Below, piece after piece: positions 37,115-49,166 of a DNA stretch of 64,000 nucleotides. Position 1 is the first letter of the stretch; every line of letters starts with the position of its first letter. The notes beneath the pieces are model-generated. The model searched no databases, was not told the DNA's origin, and was given only the letters and a program-made list of their open reading frames with translations. The position numbers and the translations under genes are program-made. Source of the DNA: Selaginella tamariscina (Eukaryota > Streptophyta > Lycopodiopsida > Selaginellales > Selaginellaceae); the NCBI GenBank assembly GCA_003024785.1, contig PUQB01000050.1:769504-833503 (forward strand), given 5' to 3'.

Positions 37115-38863
37115 TCATTCCCTCCTCCAAGACCTGTTCACCATCTCAGACTGAAGCTGCGCCAGAACCTGTGCAAACTGAATCTGCGTGTCCGTAGTCT
37201 GCACCTCCTTCCGCGCAAATGCCTTCCTGCGCTTGAAGGAGATATCCGCCTGCACATTACCCTCTTGCTGCTGCTGTCGCATATCCTCCTCATCCAAGGA
37301 AATCAGGAACTGCCATGCCCTGTGATCCCCCACGATACACACCCCTGCCATACATACCTCCGTGTGACCTTGGTGATGACTGGAACGGCGATGGGTTGAA
37401 TTGGTGTCTCGGAAACTTCGATCCTCGCACCATCTCTTCCACTTCCTTTGCAATTTCCACTACCCCATCATCGGTTATATCGCGTTGCCGGCGTAACCGT
37501 CGAAACTGGAGTATCAGCAGATGACTCGAACCCCTTCCGTTTCCCTTCTTGCTCATCCGTCCGTTCATTCGTTGCTGCCTTATCCTTCTCGCATATCTTC
37601 GCTTCGAAAGGATCCACCGTCTCTAATGGCACGATCATCATGGGCTGCTCCTCTGTAACGACTTCGGGGTGACCTCCTGATCTATTATCACCTGCTTCTG
37701 AGATTCCGACTTAATCTCTGCCTCGCTTTCGTCCTCCGCTCCTTATCCACTTCATGCGACTCCTCTTCCTGCTGCTCCCAGGTTCTTCCTTTTCTCCTTG
37801 CTCAAATAATTCTTCATCTTCCTGCATCATACCCCCTGACTGTTCATCCTCTTCTTCTCCAAATCTACCACCAATCTCTGCTCCGGTCCTTCCTGCGCCC
37901 TCACCTTCTGCTTTCCAGTCTTGCCTCCCGACCTTGTATTCCTCTTCACCGTGCCTGCTTCTCCACCTTAGGCTTCTTCTTCTTGTGCATCTTTTCTCCT
38001 GTTTCTCTTCTCCCCTTCTAATTCCTTCCCTTTAGCTTCGATCCTTTCCGCTTCCCCTGCTTCTTCTGAAACAGCTCTGTCTCCTTCCTCACCTGTTTCA
38101 TCCGAGCCACAATTTCCGGCCCTGCCGGCTCTCCATGCAGGCGCACATAATCTGCAATTACCTGTACCCACGTAAACGCCATCATTAATGAAGGCTCTCC
38201 TTTCTTCTCCAATTCCTGCATGGCGCATAGGTGCTCTCTCAACCTCTTCATCAAATACCGAGCCACTCCCACCGGCCTCTTTGCCTTCAATCCATCATAC
38301 AAGGACATCACTGGGTTTGACGCCGTGATGTGTGATGTTCGAAACTCAAAAGCATTGACAATGAAATTCACTGCCAACTGCGTCTCCTCCACGAGATCGG
38401 AAAGCTTTAGACCTACCTTACTACATACTGCTTCCCTTCTTTCAGAAAGTCGTAAGGTGAGATCTATCTGCCTTAACTTCTCCCTCTGATCTCGGCAACA
38501 GGAAAACCTTTTAAGAAGCTTTTCTGTGAAGAGGAGTTTCCTCTCCTCAGAATACGCTAAATCCTATCTCGGCTTATCCACCTTTTCCATCAGCATAACA
38601 GTGTGAAACACTGCTCATCATGAGGCTCTCCATCCTTCAAAATCTGCATACTCCCACAATCCAAGTTCCCTCAACACCTTCTCCATTTCTAAGGAGAAAT
38701 CCCACTTTGTATGTACCAGTTGTACCTGACCCAATCTCTCTCCATCGGGAGGATTAATCAACTCACGACAATTTCGAGTAGGCAAACATCCTTTCTTTGC
38801 CGACATCTCTCTCTCGCTGCACACTCTGTAAAACCCTAGATCTACAGCCTCGTTTGTGTGCAC
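37115..38863 (-). pseudogene. Additional coding region downstream of integrase
   Basis: Between integrase and the 3' LTR the minus strand keeps long open stretches in several frames, about 1.7 kb in all. The most structured pieces contain MEKVLRELGLWEYADFEGW (about 38,640-38,700), VGVARYLMKRLREHLCAMQE and MMAFTWVQVIADYVRLHGEP (about 38,110-38,260), followed by a highly charged Lys/Glu tail. The opening piece begins MSAKKGCLPTRNCRELINPP near 38,806. I do not recognise a family. Extra 3' ORFs are known in some plant Ty3/gypsy lineages, and this may be one. The frame changes look like single-base indels. Confidence 0.6.
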
Positions 38864-39111
38864 TGACAGACAGAGAATATGCTCCTCAAATCAATAAAAA
38901 TAACATTTCCTGCAACGTTCTCTGCGATATATACTTCCTTACCTTATTAGCATTCACCATTCCCTCGATTTCCTCTCCTTCCAACGTTTCTAACTGCATC
39001 ACTCCTTCTTCCTTTACAACTTAACCCGAAAAGGGCCTATCCATTTTAAATCAAGCTTTTGACTCATTTCTCCCACCTTACCTCTATACCACAGGACCAA
39101 GTCCCCTTCCT

Positions 39112-40162
39112 TTATCTCCTTTCCTCTTCTCTTCCTATCGAGCCAGCCTTTCTTCTCCTTTGGATAGCCTGTATAGTCCATAAGGCGTACCTCCTTAACT
39201 CATCCAACTTCTCCAATTCTATTAAACGAGTTGCCATAGAGTCCTTCTCTCCTATATTATATTGTACCGCTATCCGCAAGGATGGCACAATAAACTCCAT
39301 TGGGGTTATGGCCTCTAAGCCATAAGCGAGCTTAAAAGGTGTCATACCAGTAGTCACTTTATAAGCTGTCCTATAGGCCCAGAGAACTTCTGGTACCTTT
39401 CATCCCAATCCTTTCGATTATCCTGAACTACCTTCCTTAAACATTCTTAAGGACTTTATTTGTCGACTCAGCCTGCCCATTACCCTGTGGGTAATATGGT
39501 GTCGACTTCTGTGTTTTATCACAAACTCCTTCATGAGCATTTCTATCGTTTCATTCACGAAATGCTTTCCTCTATCACTCACAATTTCCTTAGGAATGCC
39601 ATAACGTACTATTATATATTGTATATGACCTTTGCTGTATTATATGCATCGGCCCTTCTCATAGGCTCTGCCTCTACCCATTTCGTCATATAATCTGTTA
39701 AAACCAATATATGATTCCTTTTTGAGCTTATAGGATTAATTGGTCCTATAAAATCCATTCCCCATTTCTGGAAAGGTTCTAGTGGGAGAACTGGATTATA
39801 AGGTTGTATTTGTTTCTTTGGAGGTAATTGTGCACGTTGGCATTTATCACATGCCTTACAATAGCTACCTACCTCCCTCCATAAAGTAGGCCACCATAAT
39901 CCTGCCTGAAGGATTTTCCTTCCTGTTATTTCCTCTGCAAAATGGCCTCCTGCAAGGCCTGAATGAGCCTCTTTTAAACCTCCGGGACCTCTAAAGGGTC
40001 TACACATCTCCGTAACACCCCATCGGACCCCAATTTGTACAACTGCCCTCCCACGAGAGAAAAGTGTCGTGTCCTCACGACAAACAACTTCCTTTCATCT
40101 GCTGTCCTATAAATAGTGGTACTATTCCAGTGGCTAGATACTGTTTTATATGATCTAACCAC
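39112..40162 (-). pseudogene. Integrase of the Ty3/gypsy element
   Basis: Shows the zinc-binding HHCC region (HSGLAGGHFAEEITGRKIL, then CKACDKCQRAQ) and the catalytic core with all three acidic residues: MDFIGPIN, VSDRGKHF and NGQAEST. The downstream segment TTGMTPFKLAYGLEAITPME is the usual end of the core. The frame is broken near 39,610 and 39,360 by single-base shifts. No chromodomain was seen. Confidence 0.9.
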
Positions 40163-40300
40163 CTTAATGGAACGTCGACACGAAATAAATTCGCATCAGG
40201 AAAATCATCCATAGTACGTATAGGAACTTCACCTGTTTTAATACGACTTAAATGGTCAGCCTGTTCATGCTGCCTTCCTGGTTTATGAATTATCTCAAAA

Positions 40301-42380
40301 TTATATTCCTGTAAGTAAAAACCACCTGGCTAACCTTCCTGTAAGTACAGGTTTATTAAGTAAATATAATAAAGCTTTATGATCGACAAAAATCTTCACT
40401 TTATTAGCCAAAAGATAGTGTCTAAATTTATGGATAGCATATACCATCCCAAAGCTTCCTTTTCTGTAGTGGTGTAATTTACTTGCAGGTGTTAGCCTAC
40501 GGCTAGCATAATAGATAGGACGATCCTTTCCATCCTCTTGCATCTGTGTAAGGATGGCTCCATTGCCATATCAGAGGCATCCACTTGTACATGGAATTCT
40601 CGATCCCATTTAGGACTAACTAATATTGGTGCTTTAATAAGAGCCTTCCGAAGTTGGTCAAAGGCCTCTTGACACTGTGATGTCCAATCATATGGTACAT
40701 CTGCCTTTAGCAAATCTGTTAAAGGTTTTGCGATCTCAGCATAATGCTTTATAAACCGCCTATGTAACCTATTTTTCCTAAAAACCTACGTAACTCCTTT
40801 ATATCTTGTGGTGGTTGTAAACTAAGGATAACCTTAACCTTATCCTGGTCCACCAATATACCTTCCTTACAAACAACATGTCCTAAAAGGACTCCTGATT
40901 TAACAAAGAAGTTACATTTTTCAGGATTCAAAGCAACTAAATTTTGCCTACATTTCTGGAAACACTTTTCCAGACAATGCAAATGTTCTTCCTTTGAACT
41001 ATAACACTAAATCGTCCATAAAGACTTTCATAAAGTCTAAAAGGTATTCCCGAAAGGTATCTGTTATAATCCTTTGAAAAGTAAAGGGTGCATTGCATAA
41101 GCCAAAAGGCATAACTCTATAAGCATATGCACCCCACGGACTTATAAAAGCTGTTTTATGTTGATCTTCAGGAGCTACCATCACTTGGTTATACCCCGAA
41201 AAGCCATCCATGAAGGAATACATTTCGTGTCCAGCAACATTATCCAGCATTTCCTCTGTAAAAGGTATCGGAAAGGTATCCTTAGCTGTAACGTCATTTA
41301 ACTTTTTATAGTTTACACATACTCTTAACTTTCCATTTTTCTTAGGAACAATTACAAGTGGTGATAACCATTGTGCTCCTTGTATAGGATATATAAAACC
41401 AACCTGTAACACTTATCAATTTCCTCCTTAACTAACTTTGCATAATTAGGATTCATATGCATTTTGTTTAGCTGGTTGGCATCCCGGCAAAAGTTGAATA
41501 GTGTGCATACAGAGTTCTGGGGGTATTCCTTTTAGATCCTTATAGGACCATGCAAATACATCCTTATACTTGGCTAACAATGCCAATCCTTTATCCTTAA
41601 AATCAGGATCCAATTCTTGAGCTATAGTCAACATCTTAGGTTCCTTCTCTGTTCCTATGTTGACTTGCTCTAGAGGGTCATTAGTATATATGTAAGTATA
41701 ATCCGCAGGTTGTTCCTGTAAGTTCATTTCATAAGAAACAGACTTATAAAATTTTTCCTGCAACCCCAACTGATCCTCTTCCTGTTCCTTTTGAGAGGCT
41801 TTCTTTTCTCTTTCACGATTGCATATAAATCAATCTCTGCAAGGGCTTTTAGATCAGGGTATGTCTTCAAAATTTCTCTTCTTCCTGATCATCCAAGCCC
41901 TGCATCCAATCATATCCTTCTAATGCAACGGTCTATCCCTTTTTGCTAAATACCTCTTAGCATGAGTATAGATATCCACCTTCATGTCACCTTGTCCTAT
42001 TGTCATTTTTCCTGAGCCCCAATCTTGCACAACGTAAGCAATCTTAAGCCAAGGTCGGCCCAATAACATAGTATAGGTTGCATCCTGTCCTTCCATTCGT
42101 AGGACTATTAAGGATATTTTAAATTTAAGTCCTTTAACAGATATAGTAACTGCTCTTACTATACCTAATGGCCTTACACTTCGTTGATCAGCCATTTTAA
42201 GGTTAAATGGAGCAGGTTGGATGGTCCTAAACCCATCCTTTTACATTCACCTTCTTCAATAAAATTCACACCTGAACCTCCATCTATTAACACTCGTTTT
42301 AACTTATTTCTTCCCACATATACTGTGATGCAAGGAACTTGTCCATCATAATCACCTTCATACAGTACTTCCTTATCCAT
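40301..42380 (-). pseudogene. Protease, reverse transcriptase and RNase H of the Ty3/gypsy element
   Basis: Order on the minus strand: an aspartic protease region (42380-41920; active-site-like VLIDGGSGVNFIEEG, with DGGS rather than DTG/DSG; flap-like LLGRPWLK), reverse transcriptase (41412-40999; WLSPLVIVPKKNGKLRVCV, DGFSGYNQVMVAPEDQHKTA, VMPFGLCNAPFTFQR and the catalytic box FMDDLVL), its thumb (40982-40749; NPEKCNFFVKSGVLLGHVV) and RNase H (40713-40301; VQVDASDMAM, RPIYYASRRLTPA). The catalytic Asp pair of the transcriptase is kept. Frames change at about five sites. Confidence 0.92.
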
Positions 42381-42830
42381 TTTACAACTGTATATCCTTC
42401 ACTCGAAGGTGGTGTTTGCTGAACTAAGCTTAATGCATTTAATATTGGTTTCTTATATAAGGAGCTACCTTTATCAACTGTCCAAGCGTAATTTTACTCC
42501 TGATTTATAGCTTGGTGATACATGGAATCCATTGTTTTATCATGTAATGGTAATAATGAAAAACTTTGTTCACCTTTATCTATATCACCTTTGTCTATAC
42601 CTTCTGATTCGTTATCAGTCTGACCTTTCTGGTCAGGATCCTGCTCCTGCTCGTTTACCTTTTTCCTGTAACAAGCTCTCCTTCTTGTTAGGAATAGTAA
42701 CTACCTCTCCTTCTCCATCATAACAGGATTCCTTCTTCTTCTCTTGAAGAGCTATAACTGCCCTTGCAACGGGTGGATACTCATCCTTTTCCTCCTCTAT
42801 TTGAATAAGCCGTGTTGTAGGCTACATTAG

Positions 42831-44498
42831 TCATTCTGGTGGAAGTAGGAGGTTGTACATTCCGCCTAGGACATTCCCTAGAGATATGTCCTGTTTCACC
42901 ACATGTATAACAAACCTGGGAAGGAAAATTCCTACCCTGTGGTCCTTGTCTATCATTGACCTGATTATATTCATTTCTGCCTCTTTGACCTTGATAAGGT
43001 CTTGCTTCTCCTCTATATTGTTTATCATTTCTTTCTATATAGGATCTATCCTTCTGTCGTCCATTATATGGACCATTTTTTCTCCATAATACCTATCCTC
43101 TCTGTTTTCGTAAGGAACATCATTCCTTCTTCATAATATCCATTGTTCCTATTCTGATAAGGAACTTCATTCCTTCTGCCATATATATTATTCCTGTTCT
43201 CATAAGGAATAGCATTATCATTCCTATCATTCCCACGATTCCTGTTAGGTGGGAACCTTCTAGGAGGTGGACGTTCATCCATTTCCTTTCTCTCTCTATA
43301 CCAGCCACATTCTGGTTCAGGAAATGTCTGCAGTTTCGGGCTACATGTCCTTCCTTTCCGCAGATTTGGCATGTAGGCAGTTGCAGCCTACATTCCTCCA
43401 CGTATGGCCAGGATTGTTACATTTAGTGCACCATACCTTTGCCTTTATCTCCTCCTTAACTGTCATTCCTTTAAGGTTTTCATCATTTGAGCCAATGCTT
43501 TCTCATCTATTGGATATTTTCGAACCTTTACTACATCAGCTTCCTCTTCCTCTTCATCAGAGGATTCTTCCTTTCTTCCATATACTTTCACTTTCCTTCT
43601 GCAATCTTTTCTATTTGCCTTCTCTTCTTCTCATATATTTTTAATTGATCAATGAGATCCTCTCTATCCTTTTCATTGATAGTAAGTGCTAGATCTCTAT
43701 ATGGTTTTAGCAACCCTTGCTTATACCATTGCAATAAGGCATCCATCTTTACATATGCCTTACACTTTTTCTCATGTTTCTTAAAACGGTGTGTATATTC
43801 ATCTATCTTTTCTGTTTTGCCTTGAAGGATAGTCCTTAACTTCTCTAAATGTTCCTCCGGCAATTCCTCCTTTCTGAAATATTCCTTAAAAGCATCAGTA
43901 ACCTTCTGATAATCCTCTCTGACTTCCTTTTCTAAATCATAATACCAGTCAGAGGCATTTCCTTTCAATGTATGTGGAAATATAAGCAGCCTTTCTGCAT
44001 CCGTCACCTTATACAGTTTTACTACCTCTTCAAACTGTTGTAAGTGCCTTTTCGGATTTTCTTTCTTTCCTGCAGAGAATGTGGGATACATCACCGTACC
44101 CCCAAACATTCCCGGGAAAAGTGCCATATTTGTAATAATCCTTTGCTCTGGTGTATTTCCTCTTACACCTTCCTCCCTTCCTCTTCGGGAGTTCTCAGGA
44201 GATCCTTCTCCTTGCAATCTCGGTCTATGAACAGGCACTCCTTCCTTCCTCTCACAGTCTCCTCTAAACCAGCTGTTTGATACTGCCTCCAATTCTCTGG
44301 ATCAGCCTCAGATTTCTGTATTGTTTCTGCAATATCCTCTACTATCTTACCAAGGATATTTTGACGTCTATTTTCGTCAGTTTCAGGTTGCTGTTGGGCA
44401 GCCACTCTATTGGCCTGCCTTTGGTTCCTTTGATCAGCTAAGGCTGGATCAGGACGATGGTTCCTCCAGGTTCCATTCATTCCTTCTCCTTTACACAT
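42831..44498 (-). pseudogene. Gag of the Ty3/gypsy element
   Basis: The minus-strand frame from 44498 contains a retrotransposon gag domain (FPHTLKGNASDWYYDLEKEV; KVTDAFKEYFRKEELPEEHL; EKIDEYTHRFKK). Two CCHC zinc knuckles follow: CQICGKEGHVARNC near 43,371-43,330 and CYTCGETGHISREC near 42,910-42,870, separated by an Asn/Arg-rich region with short repeats (RNEVPYQNRNN). The presence of two knuckles is less common than one in plant Ty3 elements. The frame is interrupted by single-base shifts near 44,250 and 43,580. Confidence 0.9.
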
Positions 44499-44608
44499 CC
44501 GGCTCTACACCTTCGAGCCTTTTTCAGAATGAGAATTCTATCTTTTTAGCCTCTTTTCTCAATGAATGCTAACACTGCAATGGCGAAATCCCTCCGTGGT
44601 CGCCAAAT

Positions 44609-45157
44609 GTTAAACAGGAAAACCGGAAATCCCACCTTTTCCTGTTTAACCGGTTTCCTTTCTCCTAACCTTTAAGAAAGGCTACACACTTTCTTTCCTT
44701 CAACTCTCCACATTTACATATATTAAAACTCCTTCTCTCAAAGCCACAATGACTGGTCTCCGAAGTCAAGGGCAAGAACGGATTTTGGCTATTGCCTTGT
44801 TAGATCCATTCATTGAGAGTACACATACATACACACAAGATCTTATAATATGCACCTTTCATTACTAACATGAATACAAAGACAAAGTGTAGAGAACCTT
44901 ATCTCCTGCTGGAACTTCAAATGGAGACCCTTCCTTCGTTGCCCTAACTCCCCTTAACTACTCTTCCTCTCGCCACGTCATCCTTTACCTTTTCTTTCCT
45001 TACCTTTTCCTTTTCCTTTTCCTTACCTTTTCCTTTCCTTTCCTCTCGGTAAGGATTTTCTTCTTCACAGCCTTTCCTTCCATGCTTACTATAGACCTTC
45101 CTACCTTATTCTCTCTACAGTAGGATGTCCTATGCTCCTAATATTTTACCTTTAACA
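44609..45157 (-). repeat. 5' LTR of the Ty3/gypsy element
   Basis: 549 bp, TGTTAAACAGGAAAACCGG to TTACCTTTAACA. It holds a few short segments missing from the other LTR (CTAA near 44,865 and CTGGAACTT near 44,912). Next to it on the minus strand is the probable primer-binding site. The CCTTTTCC-type repeats around 44,990-45,050 vary in number between the two LTRs. Confidence 0.95.
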
Positions 45158-45517
45158 GTTACTTGAATACTTGAATTTACTCTCTTATTTGTAAAGATGC
45201 ACCAAGTGAAGCATGCCAAATGACATTGCTAATGCAATCAATCAAATGCTAAGAGAGAACATGTTAATTTTGTCTTAAATTATGCCACAAAGGGAGCAAT
45301 AGTATGAAGTCTTAGGATGGGTTGTATTAGGTTATAAGTTCTTGAATGAGTGCATTAAGCAAGAGTATAGTTTGCATGATGATTAAGTTAATTTAACTCT
45401 AAAATAATAATTGACGATTTCTTTTATCTTTAGGATATTTAAGTTTGCCTATGCATATACATTTTTTAAACCATTAGTGTTTTAAGAAAAGTAGTATTTG
45501 ATTTATTTGGTGATGAT

Positions 45518-45660
45518 GAGTGAAGGGAAGTGTTGGAGTATGACATTCATGCCACCACACATGCCATGTTATCCATCTAGTAGGTGTAGAGTCATGTTTA
45601 CTCACGAGAGCATGTATATATTTTATATCACATGGCATACTAAATATAATCTTAAGCAAA
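45518..45660 (+). mobile_element. Probable polypurine tract and 3' LTR of the TRIM-like element
   Basis: GAGTGAAGGGAAG (45518-45530) is a polypurine tract lying directly before TGTTGGAGTATGACATTCATG at 45531. The latter matches the start of the 35802-35936 repeat. Similarity fades after about 45,640, so the right end is uncertain. Confidence 0.6.
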
Positions 45661-48600
45661 AACACACTTGAATTTAATCGTTTGTATATGGTTTAGAGTG
45701 TGTGACATGAGTGTTTTGACTCCTAAGTAATTAGATGCACTTAATGTGGATGTTTCATGTTCAATCAAGATTTAAGTGTTGCTTTACATTAAAGGTTTTT
45801 AATCCACTCTCAAACTAAGTTGTTGCTATGTATAATATTAATTTTTTTATATATGAAAAATTTAATTACTTGCTGAATTTTATTCGAGTTTGATTCTAAA
45901 ATCTTTGATTAATTTTGTTTCTTTTATTTATATAGCAACAAATAAACAGGAAGTCAATTGTTGAGTCTTATTTTCCTCTTGGGTATGTAAATTTACCTTA
46001 TTTACATTTTTATTTTTTGTTCAATGTGTCTCACAAAAGATAAGTTGTTTTTTTTTTTTCTATTTTGAAATGCTAAAATAATATATAATTTATAATAATG
46101 TCATCACTTAAGAATGTTGAGGTTTGCACTCCAACCCGTTGTGTTGTCGCACCTTCACTTCCAATAATAAGTAATTTCAACTTTAATTGCATTAGAATGT
46201 ATCAAATCCTTTAATGCAGTTATAAGTAAGTCCTTCATCTTTCTTATTACTTATTAACTTTGTATTCATTAATTTTTGAGCTCCAAGTGAAACAAAATAA
46301 TAATTATAACAATGCAATTAATTATTCATAATGTCTTAACTTGCTACTATAGCACACCACCCTCAAGTTTGCCTAGTGTGTGAGCCATTCTAATATAACA
46401 ATGAGCATGAAGAATTGTTATTTGATGGGAGAATCTTGAACATGTTCACTTATGTTTTTTCTTTGCCCTAGGGTTGACCTAACCCATGCCCTAAAACCCC
46501 CACCCCCTTGGGTAGGGTTTAGGGGTAGGAGTAAGGTTAAGTTTAAAGCGATGCAAGCTTTAGCTTGTGTCATCAAGGCACAAACCCTCTATTGTGGTCG
46601 GTATGTCCCACTTTCAAGATAATTTTACTCTTAAACATTGGCGAATCCATGTTTAAGAGGTCTTTCTGGACTGCATGCTCCAAGTGTTGGTTGAGGCTTG
46701 TCTTCCAACCTCCTCCTCCATGTCAAGCTAGGATCAACACTCATAACTAAGCAGGGCATGTTCGTTCCTTTATCCAACTATGGGATCTTGGTTGATAGGG
46801 TTTCTTTACCGAATTCTTGAGGGATAACAGAGGGGTTCTAGAGTTGGTATTGAGAGCCACAATCGTGGCACCTAATGCAACTTTTGAATCTACATATCTA
46901 GGAAAAAGTGTCACATCTTCATGTAACACTATACTAAATGACGACATCTTTTGGGATTATCTCATATTAACATTAAGGGGTTGGATAATCTAGTAAGCAA
47001 GCATATTTGTGCTCATCAAGGTGTTAAACTTGGGCATCGGCTCAAGGGAGGCTTAATCTCGTAATTAGGTGTGTTAATGGCACACTTGGCTAGGAGGTGT
47101 TCTCCTTGGGACAACCTAAGCTCATTAGTGAGAGCCTTTTTGTGATGCACTTGTGAAGTTTATACTTAGGGTTATTCAAACCTAGTCTTGGGGAGTTTGC
47201 TTAACATAATACTCGTGTCCTCACTAAGTACTAGCCCTATGACTAAGGTATAACTAGACCACTCAAATCCTTAGGGGTTAGTTATGGTTAAGGGGACCCT
47301 TTGTTACCCTAAAGGGTTGTACTCCTTCGATGAAGATGAATCCTTAAGGGTAAGTCACAATGCCTTAGCTCTGTCATAAGGTATGTTTAAACATGTCTCT
47401 TTAGCGGGTTCTTTTGGGGCAAGATCCTAAAATCTACTTGGGTTATCCTCTAAGGTTTAGAGTATAATCATTTTAGAGGACTTTGGGTAAAATCCTAAGT
47501 CTTGTGCCTATTTAGGCATATGAGTCAAGTTCTAGGGGTTGTTTTTGAAAACTTGGCGTTGCTCACATAGGAAATTGACGTTGGAAGGCCACTTAGTAGC
47601 CACGTGTTAACCCTCGGGTTAAAACGTAACAATATATGTGTGTGTGTGTGTGAGAGAGAGAGTATACATATTATACATGTGTATCCATATATGTAGTTCA
47701 TTTAAATATATATATATATAAGGTGCATGCATGACATGGGTTTTTTAAAAAATATTTCGTATGTTAACGTGTGAGGGCATGGGGTAATTTTTAATTAAAT
47801 AATGTTTTTATTTCTTGGTTCCCACATTTTAATTATCTTTGTAGATGAATAGAAAGAGGTTTCATTTTTGAGTGGCAATCTAACCCTTGTGGTAAATTTA
47901 TAAATATACCTTAATAAAACTTTTACCCTTTAATGTAAATATACAAAATATATAATACAAAATTGAGCCATATAGTATTTTTACATTTTATTCAAAATAA
48001 AGTCATTGAACAATTTTTTTTTGCACTAAAAAAGATACTTATTTGTACCACTTTAAAAGTACGAGAGATAATTGTGTCAATATGTATAGACACAAGGTTT
48101 GGAAGATTATAAGTATAGTATTGGTTTCCATCTTTATCCACTTCATAAGACTATAATATGCTAACGTCAGTTGCACTTTATAGTTTAGTATATTGTTAAT
48201 GTCAATAACATCTTTACAATCTTTCCACACATTAATGTTTTACCTCAATGACATGTCTATTAGTCACCAAAAGCAATCGAGATGTAAGAAACACATTCAT
48301 TATCATTTAAAATAGGGTTCTACTACCAATCAAGAAAAAGGGTTTATATCACACCATTCTTTTGAGTCCATATCCCTTATTTCATTTACAACTATGATTA
48401 TTAAAAACTTAAACCCCACCCTTTTGTTCATTTGGGATTTCTATAGATAAAAGGTTTTATTAAGAGTTGGTACACACAAATGATATATAGGGTTTTAAGG
48501 TAGTAAATCCTCGGAATTCTTGTGTATGAGGATATAAATGTTTTTAGAAGATACCTTTGTGCATAAAACATCTTACACCATGGTGAAATTGTAGAGACTA
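45661..48600. other. Non-coding spacer
   Basis: No gene is supported. From about 46,350 to 47,640 the sequence is less AT-rich, with repeated TAGGGTT- and CCTAAG-like words and a telomere-like inverted segment at 46,489-46,526. It looks like an old non-autonomous element, but no ends were found. A (TG)n(AG)n tract lies at 47,637-47,662. Confidence 0.5.
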
Positions 48601-48788
48601 GGGCCGTCTGCACCAACCTGTAAACTCCATAAAATAAGATTTTTTTGTTTAAAATGAGTCTGCACCAACCAATAAACCCCATAAAATTTACGGGTGCCCT
48701 CGGAATCTTATTTTTTAGTGTGAGTCTGCACCGTCCCGTAAAGTATGGGCTTACGGGAATATTTTTGGTATATACTCTATTTTTCACA

Positions 48789-48825
48789 TAAATCTTATGG
48801 GTCCTCAAGAGGACCATAAGATTTA
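48789..48825. repeat. Near-perfect hairpin inside the TIR element
   Basis: TAAATCTTATGGGTCCTC, two loop bases AA, then GAGGACCATAAGATTTA. The arms pair over 17 bp with a single bulged G. It sits next to the third subterminal copy of GTCTGCACC. Confidence 0.9.
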
Positions 48826-49166
48826 CGGGAGGATGACATGGCATTGTCTCATTTAAATTTTAAGGTTTTAGCCATAGAGTTTAAGACAAAAATCATGGAG
48901 GAAGAAAGGAAGGTGAGGCTTTTGAGAGGTGATGCAAGAGGACAGCCCATTGGATTTGGAGGGCTTCTCCATCTCTAGAAGTCAAGAGATCCACAGAAGG
49001 GATTAATATGGAAATAGGCAAGGTAGGCATGCAATAACATGGGGATAAGAGCAAGAGCAGAGCAGGGCCGTGGCTTACCATCTTTTAATCGTGGAGCTGG
49101 CTTGTTGGATGGAGCTGGCTTCATTCATGGAGCACTAGGCCATGGCATCCAGGTCTTAGTGTCTCC

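Larger units (their letters stand above)
36090..45157 (-). mobile_element. Complete Ty3/gypsy LTR retrotransposon
   Basis: A 9.07-kb element on the minus strand. LTRs at 36090-36602 and 44609-45157 both begin TGTTAAACA and end TTTAACA. The flanks GTTAT (36085-36089) and GTTAC (45158-45162) fit a 5-bp target-site duplication with one mismatch. On the minus strand the order is LTR, primer-binding region (TTTGGCGACCACGGAGGG), gag, protease, reverse transcriptase, RNase H, integrase, an extra 3' coding region, a polypurine tract (AAGGAGGGGGCAG) and LTR. Integrase after RNase H places it in Ty3/gypsy. All coding parts are broken into several frames, but without many nonsense codons. The element interrupts the TRIM-like element annotated around it. 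Confidence 0.95.

Noticed and set aside
37754-38035. Plus-strand Ser/Pro-rich frames within the Ty3 element
   Set aside because: They are the antisense of the charged Lys/Glu tail of the 3' coding region.
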